A stretch of 64,000 nucleotides of DNA from Pseudoxanthomonas taiwanensis (GCF_010093135.1 NZ_PDWK01000004.1:1-64000), one strand, 5' to 3'; positions 26,799 through 36,157 are shown, counted from the stretch's first letter. A program made the numbers and translations. Notes: generated by a model not told the origin, from the letters alone.

Positions 26799-28196
26799 TC
26801 ACCTGGCCGGGGTGGCCACGTGGCTGCCGAAATCGCCCTCGGCCTCGGCGGCCAGCCAGGCGAACACCGCCCAGGCGGCGCCGTTCTGCGCCAGCGCCTC
26901 CGGGTCCACCTTGTCCAGGGTGTCGTCGGCGGTGTGGTGCAGGTGGAAGTAGTCGCTGCCGTCCTGCGCCAGCCAGGCCCAGGTCACGCCCCTGGCCGCC
27001 AGCGGGCCGATGTCCGGGCCCGGGCCGCCCTCGCCGGGCGCGTACTCGATGCCCAGCGGGGCCAGCGCTTGGGCGATCTGCTCGGTGGCCTTGCGCGCGT
27101 GCTCCGGCGCGCCGGTGTTGAAGGCGTAGACGCGGCCGGCACCGAAGTCGCTCTCGGCAGCCAGGACGTGGCGCGCGGCCTCGCCGGCGTGGCGCTCGGC
27201 GTAGGCACGCCCGCCCAGCAGGCCCTGCTCCTCGTTGGCGTAGGCCACCACCCGGATGCTGCGCGCCGGGCGCCGCGGCATCTGCCTGATCAGGTGCGCG
27301 GCGGCCATGGTGATGCCGATGCCGGCGGCGTCGTCCACCGCGCCGGTGCCCAGGTCCCAGGAGTCCAGGTGCGCGCCCAGCAGCACCACCTCCTGCGGGC
27401 GGCTGCGGCCGGTGATCTCGCCGATCACGTTGTACGAGGTGTAGGTGCCGTCCCAGCCGCAGTCCAGGGCCAGGCGCACGCGCACCGGTCCGCGCTCGAG
27501 CAGGCGCGCCAGCTGGTCGGCGTCGGGATTGGCCAGGGCGGCCGAGGGCACCGGTTCCAGACCCTCGTCGAAGCGGGTGATGCCGGTGTGCGGCAAGCGG
27601 TGGCTGTCGGTGCCGGCCGAGCGCATCAGGAAACCGGCCGCGCCCTTGCGGATGGCCAGCGACGGGCCGCGCGAACGCACCGCGCCGCCGGGGCCGTAGC
27701 CGCGGCCGTCGCGCGCGGCTTCCATGCGGTAGTCCACGAAGGCGATCTTGCCGGCCAGCGAGCCTTCCGGCGCGGCCTCCAGCGCGGCCAGGTCGGCGAA
27801 GCGCACCACCTCGCCCTCGACCGTGCCGCCGGGGCTGCCACCCAGCGCGGTCACCGCCAGCGGCTGGGCGTGCGGACCCAGCACCTGCGCGCTCTCGGCG
27901 CGGCGCTCCCACTTCGGGAAGGTGACCGGCTCGGTCCAGACCTTGTCGAAACCCAGCTCGCGGAACTTGGCCTGGGCCCAGGCCACGGCGCGCGCGTCGG
28001 CCTCGCTGCCGGCCAGGCGCGGGCCGATCTCGGTGGTCAGCGACTCGGTGACCTGCCAGGCGGTAGCGTCGGCCAGGGCGCGCTCGCGCAGCTGCGCGGC
28101 CGCTTCCAGGGCCGGGGCGGGGATGCGGGTTTCCTTCGGCGCGGCGTGCGCGCAGCAGGCGAACAGGGCGGCGGCAAGCAGTGCGAGGCGTGGCAT
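26799..28196 (-). CDS. Secreted M28-family zinc metallopeptidase
   Basis: A 465-residue exported aminopeptidase/carboxypeptidase-like enzyme. Signal peptide 1-19 (MPRLALLAAALFACCAHA) is followed by a PA-domain insertion (VEGEVVRFADLAALE...GFLMRSAG). The catalytic domain carries the two-zinc ligand set: AHLDSWD (His), VDDAAGIGITMAAAHLI (Asp), YANEEQGLLGG (base and ligand Glu), AAESDFGAG (Glu/Asp) and FHLHHTADDT (His). It acts outside the cytoplasm on peptides. ATG 28196 is chosen because the signal peptide starts there; longer frames run into mscL. The gene stands alone behind mscL. Confidence 0.93.
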   Translation of the reverse strand: MPRLALLAAALFACCAHAAPKETRIPAPALEAAAQLRERALADATAWQVTESLTTEIGPRLAGSEADARAVAWAQAKFRELGFDKVWTEPVTFPKWERRAESAQVLGPHAQPLAVTALGGSPGGTVEGEVVRFADLAALEAAPEGSLAGKIAFVDYRMEAARDGRGYGPGGAVRSRGPSLAIRKGAAGFLMRSAGTDSHRLPHTGITRFDEGLEPVPSAALANPDADQLARLLERGPVRVRLALDCGWDGTYTSYNVIGEITGRSRPQEVVLLGAHLDSWDLGTGAVDDAAGIGITMAAAHLIRQMPRRPARSIRVVAYANEEQGLLGGRAYAERHAGEAARHVLAAESDFGAGRVYAFNTGAPEHARKATEQIAQALAPLGIEYAPGEGGPGPDIGPLAARGVTWAWLAQDGSDYFHLHHTADDTLDKVDPEALAQNGAAWAVFAWLAAEAEGDFGSHVATPAR

Positions 28197-28291
28197 GCGG
28201 GCTCCGGCTCCGGGTTGGGATTCCGCGAAGCCTAGCAAAGCGCCCGCGGCCGCTCCCGTGCACCTGGTCACGGGAGCGGCGGGGCCGTGCC

Positions 28292-28714
28292 TCAGCGCTT
28301 GAGCGCGTCGCGGATCTGGCGCAGCAGCAGCACTTCCTCGCTCGGCTCCGGCGGCGCGGCCGGGGCTTCCTCTTCCTGCTTGCGGCGACGGGCCAGGCGG
28401 TTGACGCCCTTGACCAGCATGAAGATGGCGAAGGCCACGATCAGGAACTGGATGACGGTGTTGAGGAACTCGCCATAGCCGATCACCACCGCCGGGATCT
28501 CGCTGCCGTCGGCGGCCACGCGCGCCGGCGCGAGGGTCCAGGCCAGGTCGGAGAAGTCGACGTTGCCGATCAGCCAGCCCAGCGGCGGCATGATGACCTT
28601 GTCCACCAGCGCGGTGACGATCTTGCCGAAGGCGCCGCCGATCACCACGCCCACGGCGAGGTCGATGACGTTGCCGCGCATGGCGAATTCCTTGAACTCG
28701 CTGATCATGCCCAT
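28292..28714 (-). CDS. mscL: Large-conductance mechanosensitive channel
   Basis: Pentameric inner-membrane pore that opens under membrane tension to release solutes after osmotic downshock. The 140-residue protein has the N-terminal [21 protein letters not shown] amphipathic helix and TM1, [14 protein letters not shown], and TM2 ([21 protein letters not shown]). A charged cytoplasmic helix ends in [12 protein letters not shown] good ribosome-binding site (AAGGAGAA) precedes ATG 28714. Confidence 0.97.
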   Translation of the reverse strand: MGMISEFKEFAMRGNVIDLAVGVVIGGAFGKIVTALVDKVIMPPLGWLIGNVDFSDLAWTLAPARVAADGSEIPAVVIGYGEFLNTVIQFLIVAFAIFMLVKGVNRLARRRKQEEEAPAAPPEPSEEVLLLRQIRDALKR

Positions 28715-28789
28715 CTCGTTCTCCTTCTCTGTCTACGGGTGCCCGCGGCACGGGCGCGAAGCGTAACCCGCGCCGGGCGCGGGCGGCGA

Positions 28790-29497
28790 TCAGGCGGCGA
28801 CGCGGCCGTGCAGGGTGGCGATGCCGTCCAGGCTGGCGGCGAAGGCGTCACCGGGTCGCAGCGCGGCCACTCCGGCCGGGGTGCCCATGAACACCAGGTC
28901 GCCGGCGCGCAGTGCGTACAGCCTGGACAGCTCGTGCAGGATCTCCGGCACGTTCCAGATCAGGTCGTCCAGCGAGCCGCGCTGGCGCGGCTGGCCGTTG
29001 ACCTCCAGCTCCAGCACCCGGCCGTCGAGCGCGCCGGCCGCGGCGGCCGGCACCAGCTCGCCCACCGGCGCGGAGTGGTCGAAGCCCTTGGCCGTGTCCC
29101 AGGGCAGGCCCTTGGCCTTGGCCGCGGCCTGCAGGTCGCGCCGGGTCAGGTCCAGGCCCACGGTGTAGCCGAACACCAGTGCCTGAGCCTGCTCCACCGG
29201 CAGCACGCCGGCCGGGGCGTCGGCGCCGATGGCCACCACCAGCTCCACCTCGTGGTGCAGGTCGGCGGTGGCCGGCGGGTACGGCACCACGCCGTCCACC
29301 ACCACGGCGTCGGCCGGCTTCATGAAGAACACCGGGGTGCCGCGCTCGGCCTTGCTGCCCGGCACCGCGGCGCCCATCTCGCGGGCGTGGTCGGCGAAGT
29401 TGCGGCCCACGCAGTAGATGCGGCGCACGGGGAACTGGCCGCCGCCGCGCACCGGGACGCGCGGGACGGACGGAGCGGGGATCACGTCGTCGGTCAT
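28790..29497 (-). CDS. Fumarylacetoacetate hydrolase-family protein
   Basis: A 235-residue cytosolic enzyme of the FAH superfamily. Metal-binding residues are seen as HHEVELVVAIG (His-x-Glu-x pattern) and GYTVGLDLTRRDLQ (Asp), with FMKPADAVV and MGTPAGVAAL as further family motifs. Members cleave C-C bonds or decarboxylate and isomerise aromatic-degradation intermediates such as fumarylpyruvate, or act as oxaloacetate decarboxylases. The best fit by size is the fumarylpyruvate/acylpyruvate hydrolase group, but no pathway genes are adjacent to fix the substrate. Confidence 0.88.
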   Translation of the reverse strand: MTDDVIPAPSVPRVPVRGGGQFPVRRIYCVGRNFADHAREMGAAVPGSKAERGTPVFFMKPADAVVVDGVVPYPPATADLHHEVELVVAIGADAPAGVLPVEQAQALVFGYTVGLDLTRRDLQAAAKAKGLPWDTAKGFDHSAPVGELVPAAAAGALDGRVLELEVNGQPRQRGSLDDLIWNVPEILHELSRLYALRAGDLVFMGTPAGVAALRPGDAFAASLDGIATLHGRVAA

Positions 29498-29548
29498 CTG
29501 GGGTATCCGGCCGGAGGAACGGGCCGGACAGTCTACGCGTTGCGGCCC

Positions 29549-29836
29549 TCAGCGCGAGGCCGGCAGCACCGGCTTGCGCAGCACCCGGTACTCGGCGTCC
29601 ACCACCTGGGCGCCGTTGCGCACCGGCGAGCCGCCGCCGCGGCGCAGCAGCTTCCAGGCCAGGCCGCCGGCCACCATCGCGGTGCCGACGAACAGGCCCA
29701 CCACCACCAGGCACGCCAGCAGCACCACGCCCACCAGCCCCAGGGCCAGGCGCACCAGCGGCGAGCGCGGCTTGCGCGGGGCCGCGAACAGGGAGTGCAG
29801 CCGGGTGGTGTGGAAGCGGAAGGAGCGGAATTGCAT
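29549..29836 (-). CDS. Small hypothetical membrane protein
   Basis: A 95-residue protein with a basic N-terminus (FRFHTTRLHSLFAAPRKPRS), one or two closely spaced hydrophobic helices (about 28-60, LVRLALGLVGVVLLACLVVV then LFVGTAMVAGGLAWKLL), and a soluble C-terminal tail containing VVDAEYRVL. I do not recognise a named family. Codon use and GC pattern match its neighbours, and it lies between divergent Rieske and co-directional FAH genes with a modest gap. Confidence 0.7.
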   Translation of the reverse strand: MQFRSFRFHTTRLHSLFAAPRKPRSPLVRLALGLVGVVLLACLVVVGLFVGTAMVAGGLAWKLLRRGGGSPVRNGAQVVDAEYRVLRKPVLPASR

Positions 29837-29901
29837 GGGAGCTGCCGTGCCAGAATGGCGGGGTGGCCGGCAGTATCGGCCGGAAGCCTGTCGAGGTTGT
29901 G

Positions 29902-30249
29902 ATGAGTTCGTTAAACGCGCCGCCCTTGGTCAGCCTGGAGGCGATTCCCGACGGCGGCCTGGTGGCCGTGGACGCGGTGCTGGACGGGGAAACCGAGTCG
30001 CTGGTGGTGCACCGCGCCGGCGCGGCGGTGCGGGCCTGGCTCAACGTCTGCCCGCATGCCGGGCGCCGCCTGGACTGGGCGCCAGGGAAGTTCCTGCTCA
30101 GCCGCGAGGGCCAGCTGGTGTGCGCCGCACACGGGGCCAGCTTCGAGCTGGAGGGCGGCCAGTGCGTGGCCGGACCGTGCCGCGGCGACGCGCTGCGCGC
30201 GGTGCCGGTGGCGGTGCGCGATGGCCAGGTGTGGCTGGCGGAGGCCTGA
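29902..30249 (+). CDS. Rieske [2Fe-2S] ferredoxin-like protein
   Basis: A 115-residue stand-alone Rieske domain. Cluster ligands are visible as NVCPHAGRRLDW (Cys-x-His) and LVCAAHGASF (Cys-x2-His). Such small proteins usually serve as electron carriers for oxygenases or reductases. No oxygenase lies next door, so the partner is unknown. The chosen start is ATG 29902; the frame opens earlier at 29863. Its stop is 6 bp from the stop of the convergent permease. Confidence 0.9.
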   Translation: MSSLNAPPLVSLEAIPDGGLVAVDAVLDGETESLVVHRAGAAVRAWLNVCPHAGRRLDWAPGKFLLSREGQLVCAAHGASFELEGGQCVAGPCRGDALRAVPVAVRDGQVWLAEA

Positions 30250-30255
30250 GCCGGC

Positions 30256-32115
30256 TCAGCGGCCCCAGAACATCAGGTTGACCACGCTCACCGCGATCAC
30301 GGTGTACAGCAGCGACAGCGGACCGCCCACGCGCCACAGCTGGCGCGAGGTGTAGCCGGCCGGGCCGGTGATCATCGAGATCACCGGGTTGGAGGCGGTC
30401 ATCAGGTTGTTGGAGGCCGACAGCGCCGCGACCAGGGCGAAGGCGGTCGGATCGCCGCCCACCGCCAGGGCCAGGTTGATGGCGATGGGCACCATCACGA
30501 TGGTCGCACCCACGTGGCTGATCACCAGCGAGAAGCCGGTGGTCAGCAGCGCCACCACCACCTGCAGGACCCACGGCGGCGTGCCCTCCGGCAGCCGTTC
30601 CAGGGTGTTGCCGGCCACCCAGGCGGCCGCGCCGCTGCTGTCCATGGCCCAGCCCAGCGGGATCAGGCAGGCGGTCAGGAACACCGTCTTCCAGTTGATG
30701 GCGGCGTAGGCCTCGTCCATCTTCAGCACGCCGGCCAGCAGCATGCCGGCCACGCCGGTCATCAGGGTCAGCGACACCGGCAGTTTGCCGGTGAGGGCGA
30801 TGGCGATGGTCGCCGCGAAGATCGCCATGGCGATCTTGAACTTGTGCGGGCGCTGCTCGCCCTTGGGGTAGTCGGTGACCACGGCGAAGTCGCGGCTCTC
30901 GGCCGCGCGCGCCAGGTCCTGCCAGAAGCTGTGGAACACCAGCATGTCGCCGGCGCGCAGCGGCACCGAGCGCACGTCCTCGCGGATGACCTGCTTGTCG
31001 CGGTTGATCGCCAGCAGGCTGATGCCGTGGCTGTGGCGCAGGCGCAGCTCGCGCGCGCTCTTGCCGATGAAGCGCGAGGTCGGCGGCACCACCGCCTCGG
31101 AGATGCCGGCGCGCGCCGGGTTGAACAGGTCGCCGAGGTGGCGCAGGCGCGAGGACATGCGCAGGAACTGGTTCTGGGCGAAGTCCGCGACCTGCTGGCG
31201 CGGGCCCATCACGCCCATCACGCTGCCCACCCAGATGCGCATGTCCGCCGGCGGCGCCAGGCGGGTGTCGTTGCCGGTCTTGAGGGCCAGCAGCAGCGGC
31301 GCGTCGTGCAGCGACTCGGCCTCGGCCACGGTCATGCCCACCAGCGGGCTCTCGGTGGTGACGGTCAGCTCGAACACGTCACCCTCGATGCCGTAGGTGC
31401 GGGCGAAGTAGCTGTCGGTGCGCGCGGGGGTGACGTTCTCCCCGCCGGCCGCGGTCTCCAGCTCGGCCAGCTTGCGGTTGCCGTAGAAGCGGAAGTACAG
31501 CAGCGAGGCCACCAGCAGGGTGATGCCCACCGGCGCCGGCGCGAACATCGGCAGCTGCTCCAGGGTGGCCATGCCCGAGGGCAGGTTGGCGTTGGCCGAC
31601 ACCAGCAGGTCGTTGAGCAGGATCAGCGGCGAGTTGCCGACCATGGTCAGCGCCGCGCCCATGACGATGGCCGCCGAGATCGGCAGCAGCAGCCGCGACA
31701 GGGCCAGGCCGGTACGCGAGGCCAGACGCGAGGCGACCGGCAGGTACAGCGCCATCACCGACGGGTTCTGCATGAACGAGGAGTTGAGGCCGGCGATGGC
31801 CGAGGTCATCAGCAGCAGCCGCTGCTCGATGCCGTGGCCGCGCCGCAGCAGCCAGGCGGCCAGGCGGTTGAGCGCGCCGGTGCGGTCCAGACCCGCGCCC
31901 AGGACCATGGTGGCCATGATGCTGATGACCGCGTTGCCGGAGAAGCCGCTGAAGATCTCCTCCGGCGCGATCAGACCGGTCACGCCGAGGACCACGAGGA
32001 CCACCAGCGCCACCAGGTCGGCGCGGATGCGGTCGAACACGAACATGGCCATCGTGAACCCGACCAGGCCCAGCACCAGGCGCATGTCGTTGGTCAGGGT
32101 CAGGCCGGATTCCAT
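30256..32115 (-). CDS. SLC13/DASS-type anion permease with two RCK_C domains
   Basis: A 619-residue inner-membrane transporter. Hydrophobic helices fill about 12-215 and 425-619. Between them lies a soluble insert (about 220-415) with two TrkA-C/RCK_C-like repeats (FELTVTTESPLVGMTVAEAE and AVVPPTSRFIGKSARELRL, each ending in a GD/GS...F or V turn). Family motifs include NSSFMQNPSVMALYLPVA, VGNSPLILLNDLL and the C-terminal SASNNLMTASNPVISMITGPAGY. Relatives with this layout move sulfate, dicarboxylates or other anions, using Na+ or H+. Sulfate is an attractive guess given the nearby cys genes, but there is no direct evidence. Confidence 0.9.
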   Translation of the reverse strand: MESGLTLTNDMRLVLGLVGFTMAMFVFDRIRADLVALVVLVVLGVTGLIAPEEIFSGFSGNAVISIMATMVLGAGLDRTGALNRLAAWLLRRGHGIEQRLLLMTSAIAGLNSSFMQNPSVMALYLPVASRLASRTGLALSRLLLPISAAIVMGAALTMVGNSPLILLNDLLVSANANLPSGMATLEQLPMFAPAPVGITLLVASLLYFRFYGNRKLAELETAAGGENVTPARTDSYFARTYGIEGDVFELTVTTESPLVGMTVAEAESLHDAPLLLALKTGNDTRLAPPADMRIWVGSVMGVMGPRQQVADFAQNQFLRMSSRLRHLGDLFNPARAGISEAVVPPTSRFIGKSARELRLRHSHGISLLAINRDKQVIREDVRSVPLRAGDMLVFHSFWQDLARAAESRDFAVVTDYPKGEQRPHKFKIAMAIFAATIAIALTGKLPVSLTLMTGVAGMLLAGVLKMDEAYAAINWKTVFLTACLIPLGWAMDSSGAAAWVAGNTLERLPEGTPPWVLQVVVALLTTGFSLVISHVGATIVMVPIAINLALAVGGDPTAFALVAALSASNNLMTASNPVISMITGPAGYTSRQLWRVGGPLSLLYTVIAVSVVNLMFWGR

Positions 32116-32195
32116 TGGCGCCGCAGGTCCTTATGGCGTGGCGGTGGAACGCCGCATGCGGCGGGGGGCTGCGCTGCCGGCGTCGGGTCCGTGGC

Positions 32196-32936
32196 TCATG
32201 TTCCCGGCGAGTTTAGCTCCGGCAGGGCGACGCGGTCATACAGCAGGTCCCAGACCCCGTGGCCCAGGCGCAGGCCGCGCCGCTCGAAATGGGTCTCCGG
32301 GCGCCATTCCGGCCGGGGCACGTGGCCGCGCGGGCCGGCGCGGTTCACCAGGCCGGGGGTGGCGTCGAGCACGTCCCACATGTGCTCGGCGTAGTCCTGC
32401 CAGTCGGTGGCCAGGTGCAGGCGCCCGCCCACCCGCAGCTTGCGCACCAGCAGGGCGGCGAACTCCGGCTGCACCAGGCGGCGCTTGTGGTGGCGCTTCT
32501 TGTGCCAGGGGTCGGGAAAGTAGATGCGCACCTCGTCCAGGGCGCCATCGGCGATCTCGTTGCGCAGCACCTCCACGGCGTCGTGGTGGTACACGCGCAC
32601 GTGGTGGCTGCCGTCGGCCTTGAGGGCGTTGAGCAGCCGGCCCACACCGGGAGCGTGGACCTCCAGGCCGATGTAGTCGCGGTCCGGGTCCTGCCGCGCG
32701 GCGAAGCGCAGCGCCTCGCCGTTGCCGAAGCCGATCTCCATCACCTTCGGCGCGCTGCGGCCGAACACCGCGTCCAGGTCGCGCGGCCGGCCGGTGTACT
32801 CCAGGCCGAACAGCGGCCAGGCCTCGTCGAAGGCGCGCTGCTGGGCCGGGGTGAAGCGGCCCTGGCGCAGCACGAAGCTGCGCACCGCGCGGCGGCCTTC
32901 CTCGACCGTATAGGGTTTGGGTGGCGTCTTGCTCAC
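32196..32936 (-). CDS. trmB: tRNA (guanine-N7)-methyltransferase
   Basis: Methylates G46 in the tRNA variable loop with SAM. The 246-residue protein has an N-terminal [18 protein letters not shown], the SAM-binding motif [22 protein letters not shown], the catalytic [19 protein letters not shown] block, and C-terminal [19 protein letters not shown]. The start is a GTG at 32936; the nearby upstream ATG is followed at once by a stop. It follows thiS-thiG in the same direction, a standard Xanthomonad operon. Confidence 0.96.
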   Translation of the reverse strand: MSKTPPKPYTVEEGRRAVRSFVLRQGRFTPAQQRAFDEAWPLFGLEYTGRPRDLDAVFGRSAPKVMEIGFGNGEALRFAARQDPDRDYIGLEVHAPGVGRLLNALKADGSHHVRVYHHDAVEVLRNEIADGALDEVRIYFPDPWHKKRHHKRRLVQPEFAALLVRKLRVGGRLHLATDWQDYAEHMWDVLDATPGLVNRAGPRGHVPRPEWRPETHFERRGLRLGHGVWDLLYDRVALPELNSPGT

Positions 32937-32985
32937 GTCGTTTCAGTCCATGCGGCGGCGTGGCCGCCTCCCCGGGCAGGGCGGG

Positions 32986-33005
32986 GCGCCGCCGGCCGGC
33001 GGCGC
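32986..33005. repeat. Perfect 20-bp GC palindrome between thiG and trmB
   Basis: GCGCCGCCGG / CCGGCGGCGC, 8 bp past the thiG stop. It could form a strong mRNA hairpin protecting the thiG 3' end or reducing trmB read-through. No T-run is present. Confidence 0.4.
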
Positions 33006-33012
33006 GCCCGGC

Positions 33013-33807
33013 TCATTCGATCAGGCCGTCCACCGGCGAGGAGGCGCTGGCGTGGCGCTTGCGCGGGATACGGCCGGCCAGGAACGCCTCGCGCCCGGCC
33101 TCGACCGCCTTGCGCATGGCGCTGGCCATCAGCACCGGGTCCTTCGCGCCGGCGATGGCGGTGTTCATCAGCACGCCGTCGCAGCCCAGCTCCATGGCGA
33201 TGGCCGCGTCCGAGGCGGTGCCCACACCGGCGTCCACCAGCCCCGGCCCCCTGGCGTTCTCGATGATTTCCAGCAGGGTGTAGCGGTTCTGGATGCCTAG
33301 GCCCGAGCCGATCGGCGCGGCCAGCGGCATCACCGCCACGCAGCCGATCTGCTCCAGCTGGCGGGCCACGATCGGGTCGTCGGAGGTGTAGACCATCACG
33401 GCGAAGCCGTCGGCCACCAGCATCTCGGCCGCCTTCAGCGTCTGCACCACGTCCGGGTACAGGGTCTTCCGGTCGCCCAGCACCTCCAGCTTGACCAGGT
33501 TGTGGCCGTCCAGCAGCTCGCGCGCCAGGCGGCAGGTGCGCACCGCCTCCTCGGCGGTGTAGCAGCCGGCGGTGTTGGGCAGGATGGTGTACTTCTCCGG
33601 CGGCAGCACGTCGAGCAGGTTCGGCTCGCCGGGGTTCTGGCCGATGTTGGTGCGGCGGATGGCGACGGTGACGATTTCCGCGCCGGCCGCCTCGGTGGCC
33701 AGGCGGGTCTGTTCCAGGTCCTTGAATTTGCCGGTCCCGGTGAGCAGGCGCGAACGGAAGGTCCGGCCGGCGATGACCAGCGGATCGCGTGGGGGCGTGG
33801 TGTTCAT
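33013..33807 (-). CDS. thiG: Thiazole synthase
   Basis: TIM-barrel enzyme that builds the thiazole ring of thiamine from deoxyxylulose-5-phosphate, dehydroglycine and ThiS thiocarboxylate. The 264-residue protein shows [38 protein letters not shown], the catalytic lysine in [10 protein letters not shown], and [18 protein letters not shown]. It lies 45 bp after thiS. ATG 33807 is preferred over the GTG directly before it. Confidence 0.97.
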   Translation of the reverse strand: MNTTPPRDPLVIAGRTFRSRLLTGTGKFKDLEQTRLATEAAGAEIVTVAIRRTNIGQNPGEPNLLDVLPPEKYTILPNTAGCYTAEEAVRTCRLARELLDGHNLVKLEVLGDRKTLYPDVVQTLKAAEMLVADGFAVMVYTSDDPIVARQLEQIGCVAVMPLAAPIGSGLGIQNRYTLLEIIENARGPGLVDAGVGTASDAAIAMELGCDGVLMNTAIAGAKDPVLMASAMRKAVEAGREAFLAGRIPRKRHASASSPVDGLIE

Positions 33808-33852
33808 CACGCGATTATGGCCCGGCGTGGCGGTGCCGGGGTAGCCGCGGGC

Positions 33853-34053
33853 TCAGCCGCCGCCCAGGGCGTGCACGATCTCCACCCGGTCGCCGGGCTG
33901 CAGCGCGTGGCTGGCATGGGCGCCGCGCGGCACGATCCGGCCATTGACCTCCACCGCCACGCGGCGGCCGGCCAGGCCCTCGCGCTCGAGCAGGGCGGCC
34001 ACGGTGGTGCCGGGTTCCAGGGTGCGCGGTTCTCCGTTCAGTGCGATCTCCAT
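33853..34053 (-). CDS. thiS: Thiamine biosynthesis sulfur carrier ThiS
   Basis: A 66-residue ubiquitin-like protein that carries sulfur as a C-terminal thiocarboxylate for ThiG. It begins MEIALNGEPRTL, has the ALLEREGLAGRRVAVEVNG fold core and RVEIVHALGGG at the end; the terminal Gly-Gly is the activation site. First gene of thiS-thiG-trmB. No TPP riboswitch core is visible in the 128-bp leader before it. Confidence 0.95.
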   Translation of the reverse strand: MEIALNGEPRTLEPGTTVAALLEREGLAGRRVAVEVNGRIVPRGAHASHALQPGDRVEIVHALGGG

Positions 34054-34181
34054 GGCGCCTATTGTGGCACCGGGCGCGCGTTGCCGCAGCGCAGCGTGAA
34101 CGGCGCCGGCCTGATCTGGGACCATCCGCGGCCGTACGCGGCGTGCCCCCGGCGCGCCACCGGCCCCACAAAGGAGAATCC

Positions 34182-35975
34182 ATGACCCTGCGTCCGCACC
34201 GTTCGGCGCTCGCCGTCGCCCTGGCCCTGGCGGCCACCCCGGCCTTCGCCGGCGAGTACTCCGGCACCGTCTTCTTCGGCGACAGCCTGACCGACTCGGG
34301 CCACTTCCAGTCCCAGATCCCGGCCGAGGCACGCCCGGTGACCGGCAAGTTCACCACCAACCCGTCCTGGGTGTGGGCCGAACACCTGGCCAAGTACTTC
34401 GGCGGCAACGGCCGCACCGCCAATCAGGGCGGCGACAACTACGCCCAGGGCGGCTCGCGCGTGACCGTGCAGAACGGCCCGGCCGAATCCACCCTGGCCC
34501 AGGTCGGCGCCTACCTGGCCGCCCACGGCGGCCGCGCCGATCCGGACGCGCTGTACACCGTCTGGACCGGCGCCAACGACCTGTTCGCCGTGGCCGCCGG
34601 CACGGAACCGGCCGCCGAGACCATCGCCACGGCCGTGGGCGGCGTGGTCCGGATCGTCGGCACGCTGCAGGGTGCCGGTACCCGCTACGTGCTGGTGCCG
34701 AGCCTGCCGGACATGGGCCTGACGCCCGATGCCCGCGCGGCCGGTCCGGTCGGCCAGGCCGCCCTCAGCCAGCTGTCGGCCAACTACAACAGCGCCATGT
34801 ACGGCGCCCTGGCCCAGGCCGGGTACCGGGTGATCCCGCTGGACACCTACACCATGCTGCGCGAGGTCGTGGCCAACCCGGCCGAGTTCGGCCTGCGCAA
34901 TGTGACCGACGCGGCCTGCCAGCCGCCGGGCAGCAGCTCGCTGACCTGCATGCCGCCGTCCTACGTGAGCCCGGACGCCGGCAACACCTACCTGTTCGCC
35001 GACGGCGTGCATCCCACCGGGGCGGCGCACGAGGTGCTGGCCGACTACGCCATCTCGGTGCTGGAGGGTCCGCGCCTGGCGGCGATCATTCCGCATTCGG
35101 CCGCCGTCATCGGCCGCTCGCGCGCCGAACAGGTGGCCGGCCACGTCGCCGGCCGTCCGGAGGCCGGCACCCGCTGGTGGGGCGGCCTGCGCGCCGACAA
35201 CCAGCGCTACGACCATGCCGACCTGTACGACGGCCTGGCCCCGGCCGGCCTGTTCGGCGTGGACTGGAGCAACGGCAGCGGCCTGGTGTGGGGCGGCTTC
35301 CTCGGCTACGGCCGCATGGACGCCGACTTCGGCGGCCGCCGCGGCGGCTTCGAGCAGGCCGGCACCACCCTCGGCGGCTTCGCCGGCTGGTACGGCGAGC
35401 GCGCCTGGGTGAACGGCCAGGTCAGCTACACCCGCCTGGACATCGACGTGGACCGCCGCGTGCAGATGGGCAAGGCGGTGCGCCACCACGGCGGCTCCAC
35501 CGACGGCACCAACACCGCGGTGGGCGTGTCCGGCGGCTACCTGTTCGGCGAGGGCGTGGTCCGCCACGGCCCGGTGGCCAGCCTGCTGTGGCAGAAGGTG
35601 GAGGTGGACGGCTGGACCGAGGGCAACCGCTCCTCCAGCGCGCTGGCCTTCGGCGACCAGGAGCTGGATTCGCTGGTCGGCAGCCTGGGCTGGCAGGTCA
35701 TGATCCACGGCCAGGCGCTGTCCCCGTACGCCCGCCTGACCTGGGACCACGAGTTCAAGGACGCCCCGGAGCAGGCCTTCGCCCGCCTGCAGACCCTGCC
35801 GGACATCGAGTACGCCGTGCCGGGTCTGGGCATCGACGACGACTACGGCACCGCGGTGCTGGGCGCGCGCCTGGGCCTGTTCGGCCTGGACGCCGACGTG
35901 GGCCTGCGCAGCACGCTCGGCCGCCAGGGCGGGCAGGACACCGGGGTGTTCCTGAGCCTGTCCGGCCGCTTCTGA
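34182..35975 (+). CDS. GDSL esterase autotransporter (EstA-like)
   Basis: A 597-residue type V secreted outer-membrane esterase. Signal peptide 1-23 ends in AFA. The passenger is a GDSL hydrolase with nucleophile Ser35 in FFGDSLTDSG, block III WTGANDLF, and the catalytic Asp/His in DGVHPTGAAH near 274-277. A linker leads to a beta-barrel translocator (about 330-597) rich in alternating hydrophobic/Gly strands and ending in the outer-membrane signature residue Phe (LSLSGRF). An excellent ribosome-binding site (AAGGAGA) precedes ATG 34182. It would hydrolyse esters at the cell surface; relatives affect rhamnolipid, motility or virulence traits. Confidence 0.95.
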   Translation: MTLRPHRSALAVALALAATPAFAGEYSGTVFFGDSLTDSGHFQSQIPAEARPVTGKFTTNPSWVWAEHLAKYFGGNGRTANQGGDNYAQGGSRVTVQNGPAESTLAQVGAYLAAHGGRADPDALYTVWTGANDLFAVAAGTEPAAETIATAVGGVVRIVGTLQGAGTRYVLVPSLPDMGLTPDARAAGPVGQAALSQLSANYNSAMYGALAQAGYRVIPLDTYTMLREVVANPAEFGLRNVTDAACQPPGSSSLTCMPPSYVSPDAGNTYLFADGVHPTGAAHEVLADYAISVLEGPRLAAIIPHSAAVIGRSRAEQVAGHVAGRPEAGTRWWGGLRADNQRYDHADLYDGLAPAGLFGVDWSNGSGLVWGGFLGYGRMDADFGGRRGGFEQAGTTLGGFAGWYGERAWVNGQVSYTRLDIDVDRRVQMGKAVRHHGGSTDGTNTAVGVSGGYLFGEGVVRHGPVASLLWQKVEVDGWTEGNRSSSALAFGDQELDSLVGSLGWQVMIHGQALSPYARLTWDHEFKDAPEQAFARLQTLPDIEYAVPGLGIDDDYGTAVLGARLGLFGLDADVGLRSTLGRQGGQDTGVFLSLSGRF

Positions 35976-36004
35976 ACGGCGCCCGCGGCGCGGCGGGGGG
36001 ACCG

Positions 36005-36033
36005 TTGCGCCGCGGCTCCCGCGTCCATAGACT
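36005..36033 (+). promoter_or_regulatory. Promoter of tRNA-Gly
   Basis: TTGCGC at 36005-36010 and TAGACT at 36028-36033 with a 17-bp spacer, ending 10 bp before the mature tRNA 5' end. Matches sigma-70 spacing well. Confidence 0.6.
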
Positions 36034-36043
36034 CTTGGACCGC

Positions 36044-36117
36044 GCGGGTGTAGTTCAATGGTAGAACTGCAGCTTCCCAAGCTGCTAACGTGGGTTCGAT
36101 TCCCATCACCCGCTCCA
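36044..36117 (+). tRNA. tRNA-Gly (anticodon CCC)
   Basis: A 74-base cloverleaf with encoded CCA. The acceptor stem GCGGGTG pairs with CACCCGC, the D-arm is AGTTCAATGGTAGAACT-like, and the anticodon stem GCAGC/GCTGC encloses the loop TTCCCAA, giving anticodon CCC (reads GGG). The T-arm is GTGGGTTCGATTCCCAT. All stems pair. A terminator hairpin follows 9 bp later, so it is a single-gene transcript. Confidence 0.96.
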
Positions 36118-36126
36118 TTTTCCCGG

Positions 36127-36157
36127 AACGCCGCGTCCCGACGCGGCGTTTCGCTTT
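36127..36157 (+). terminator. Intrinsic terminator after tRNA-Gly
   Basis: AACGCCGCGTC (36127-36137) is complementary to GACGCGGCGTT (36140-36150), giving a long GC-rich stem, followed by the T-rich TCGCTTT. Confidence 0.7.

Noticed and set aside
34054-34181. TPP riboswitch before thiS
   Set aside because: No CTGAGA core or paired THI-element helices are seen in this short gap.
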